Shown: positions 21,469 to 21,665 of the stretch, in pieces
Layout of the letters: every line of letters starts with the position of its first letter
Numbering within the stretch: the stretch's first letter is position 1
DNA from: an uncultured Mycoplasmatota bacterium
Lineage (GTDB): Bacteria > Bacillota_I > Bacilli_A > RF39 > UBA660
NCBI GenBank assembly: GCA_900546245.1
Contig: URBY01000022.1
Location: 1 to 21,665 of the forward strand
Direction of reading: 5' to 3'
Length of the DNA stretch: 21,665 bases
Notes under the pieces: generated by a model
The model's input: the letters and a program-made list of their open reading frames with translations, nothing else
Database searches by the model: none
Told to the model about the DNA's origin: nothing
Position numbers and translations under genes: made by a program

Positions 21469-21665
21469 CTATTTTAATTTATTAATTTCTTCAATTGATA
21501 AACTTGTAATATCTGATATGTCTTCTATAGACATATTTTTATTCAACATGTTTTTAGCAGTTTGTTTTATTCCATCATTAATACCTGATGTATAACCAGA
21601 TTCTTTAGCTTCAGAAAGTAAACTATTTTGTATTTTCTTTTTATCCTCTTCTTCACTCATATACT
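21469..21665 (-). CDS. C-terminal part of a Rpn/PD-(D/E)XK nuclease-transposase family protein (partial)
   Basis: About 65 residues are visible, ending GINDGIKQTAKNMLNKNMSI and then IEDISDITSLSIEEINKLK. The repeated EA-x-x-x-G-x-x-x-G pattern, followed by AKxML, a short linker and I-x-x-IT-x-LS-x-EEI-x-x-LK, is the standard C-terminus of the Rpn family (recombination-promoting nuclease, often annotated as putative transposase). An internal ATG at 21660 exists, but the frame stays open to the window edge (the codon before it is TAT) and I see no ribosome site, so the true start and the nuclease domain lie outside. Family call from the tail only. Confidence 0.65.
   Translation of the reverse strand, partial: YMSEEEDKKKIQNSLLSEAKESGYTSGINDGIKQTAKNMLNKNMSIEDISDITSLSIEEINKLK

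Overview
This is a very AT-rich window from a monoderm (Gram-positive type) bacterium of the Bacilli or a close relative. It has a sortase, lipoproteins with a lipobox, ScpA/ScpB, MraZ, the YmfF/YmfH peptidase pair, good AGGAGG or AGGTGA ribosome sites and TATAAT promoters. Tryptophan codons that I checked are TGG, and trmB and one small ORF end in TGA, so the standard bacterial code fits and the Mycoplasma code does not. An uncultured gut lineage of the RF39/Erysipelotrichales type is my guess from gene content and the style of the surface proteins; it is an inference. Every protein gene except one runs on the minus strand. The plus strand carries only the small gene at 6455-6772 and a tRNA-Arg(CCU).

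Layout from low to high coordinates (minus-strand genes are transcribed right to left). 1-5735 is an envelope block: a pilin-like protein, a WG-repeat membrane protein, a sortase and a small lipoprotein, plus gpmI (glycolysis). 5732-6365 is trmB. 6396-6798 is a self-contained plus-strand unit (promoter, strong RBS, small Met/Asn-rich coiled-coil protein, terminator). 6793-9520 is an operon scpA-scpB-nucleosidase-like-lipoprotein-Cse60-like; it converges on the plus-strand unit at a shared terminator. 9521-10046 is a stand-alone MraZ-like regulator with its own promoter and terminator. 10057-11720 is a conserved membrane protein of unknown function. 11725-11880 is a 34-residue membrane microprotein with its own RBS and terminator. 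11922-13166 is an SDF-family symporter and 13222-15570 a UvrD-type helicase with a nuclease-like insert. 15694-15840 is the tRNA unit. 15874-21415 is an apparent operon deoD-ymfF-ymfH-natA-natB. The right edge cuts through the 3' end of a gene resembling the Rpn/PD-(D/E)XK transposase family.

Most of the window is ordinary housekeeping. I did not find an obvious new defence, mobile or biosynthetic system. The parts I would look at again are: the G7 tract where one added base would fuse the WG-repeat protein in frame to the pilin-like protein; the same 5' leader element (AGAATAGGA) in front of three neighbouring genes; the unit of two M16 peptidase-like proteins joined to an ABC-2 transporter; two small genes without known function (6455-6772 and 11757-11861); and the symporter with unusual residues in its ion and substrate motifs. 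The longest stretch without a protein gene is 15571-15906. It holds the helicase promoter, the tRNA with its promoter, a short hairpin and a bidirectional terminator; I see nothing else there.
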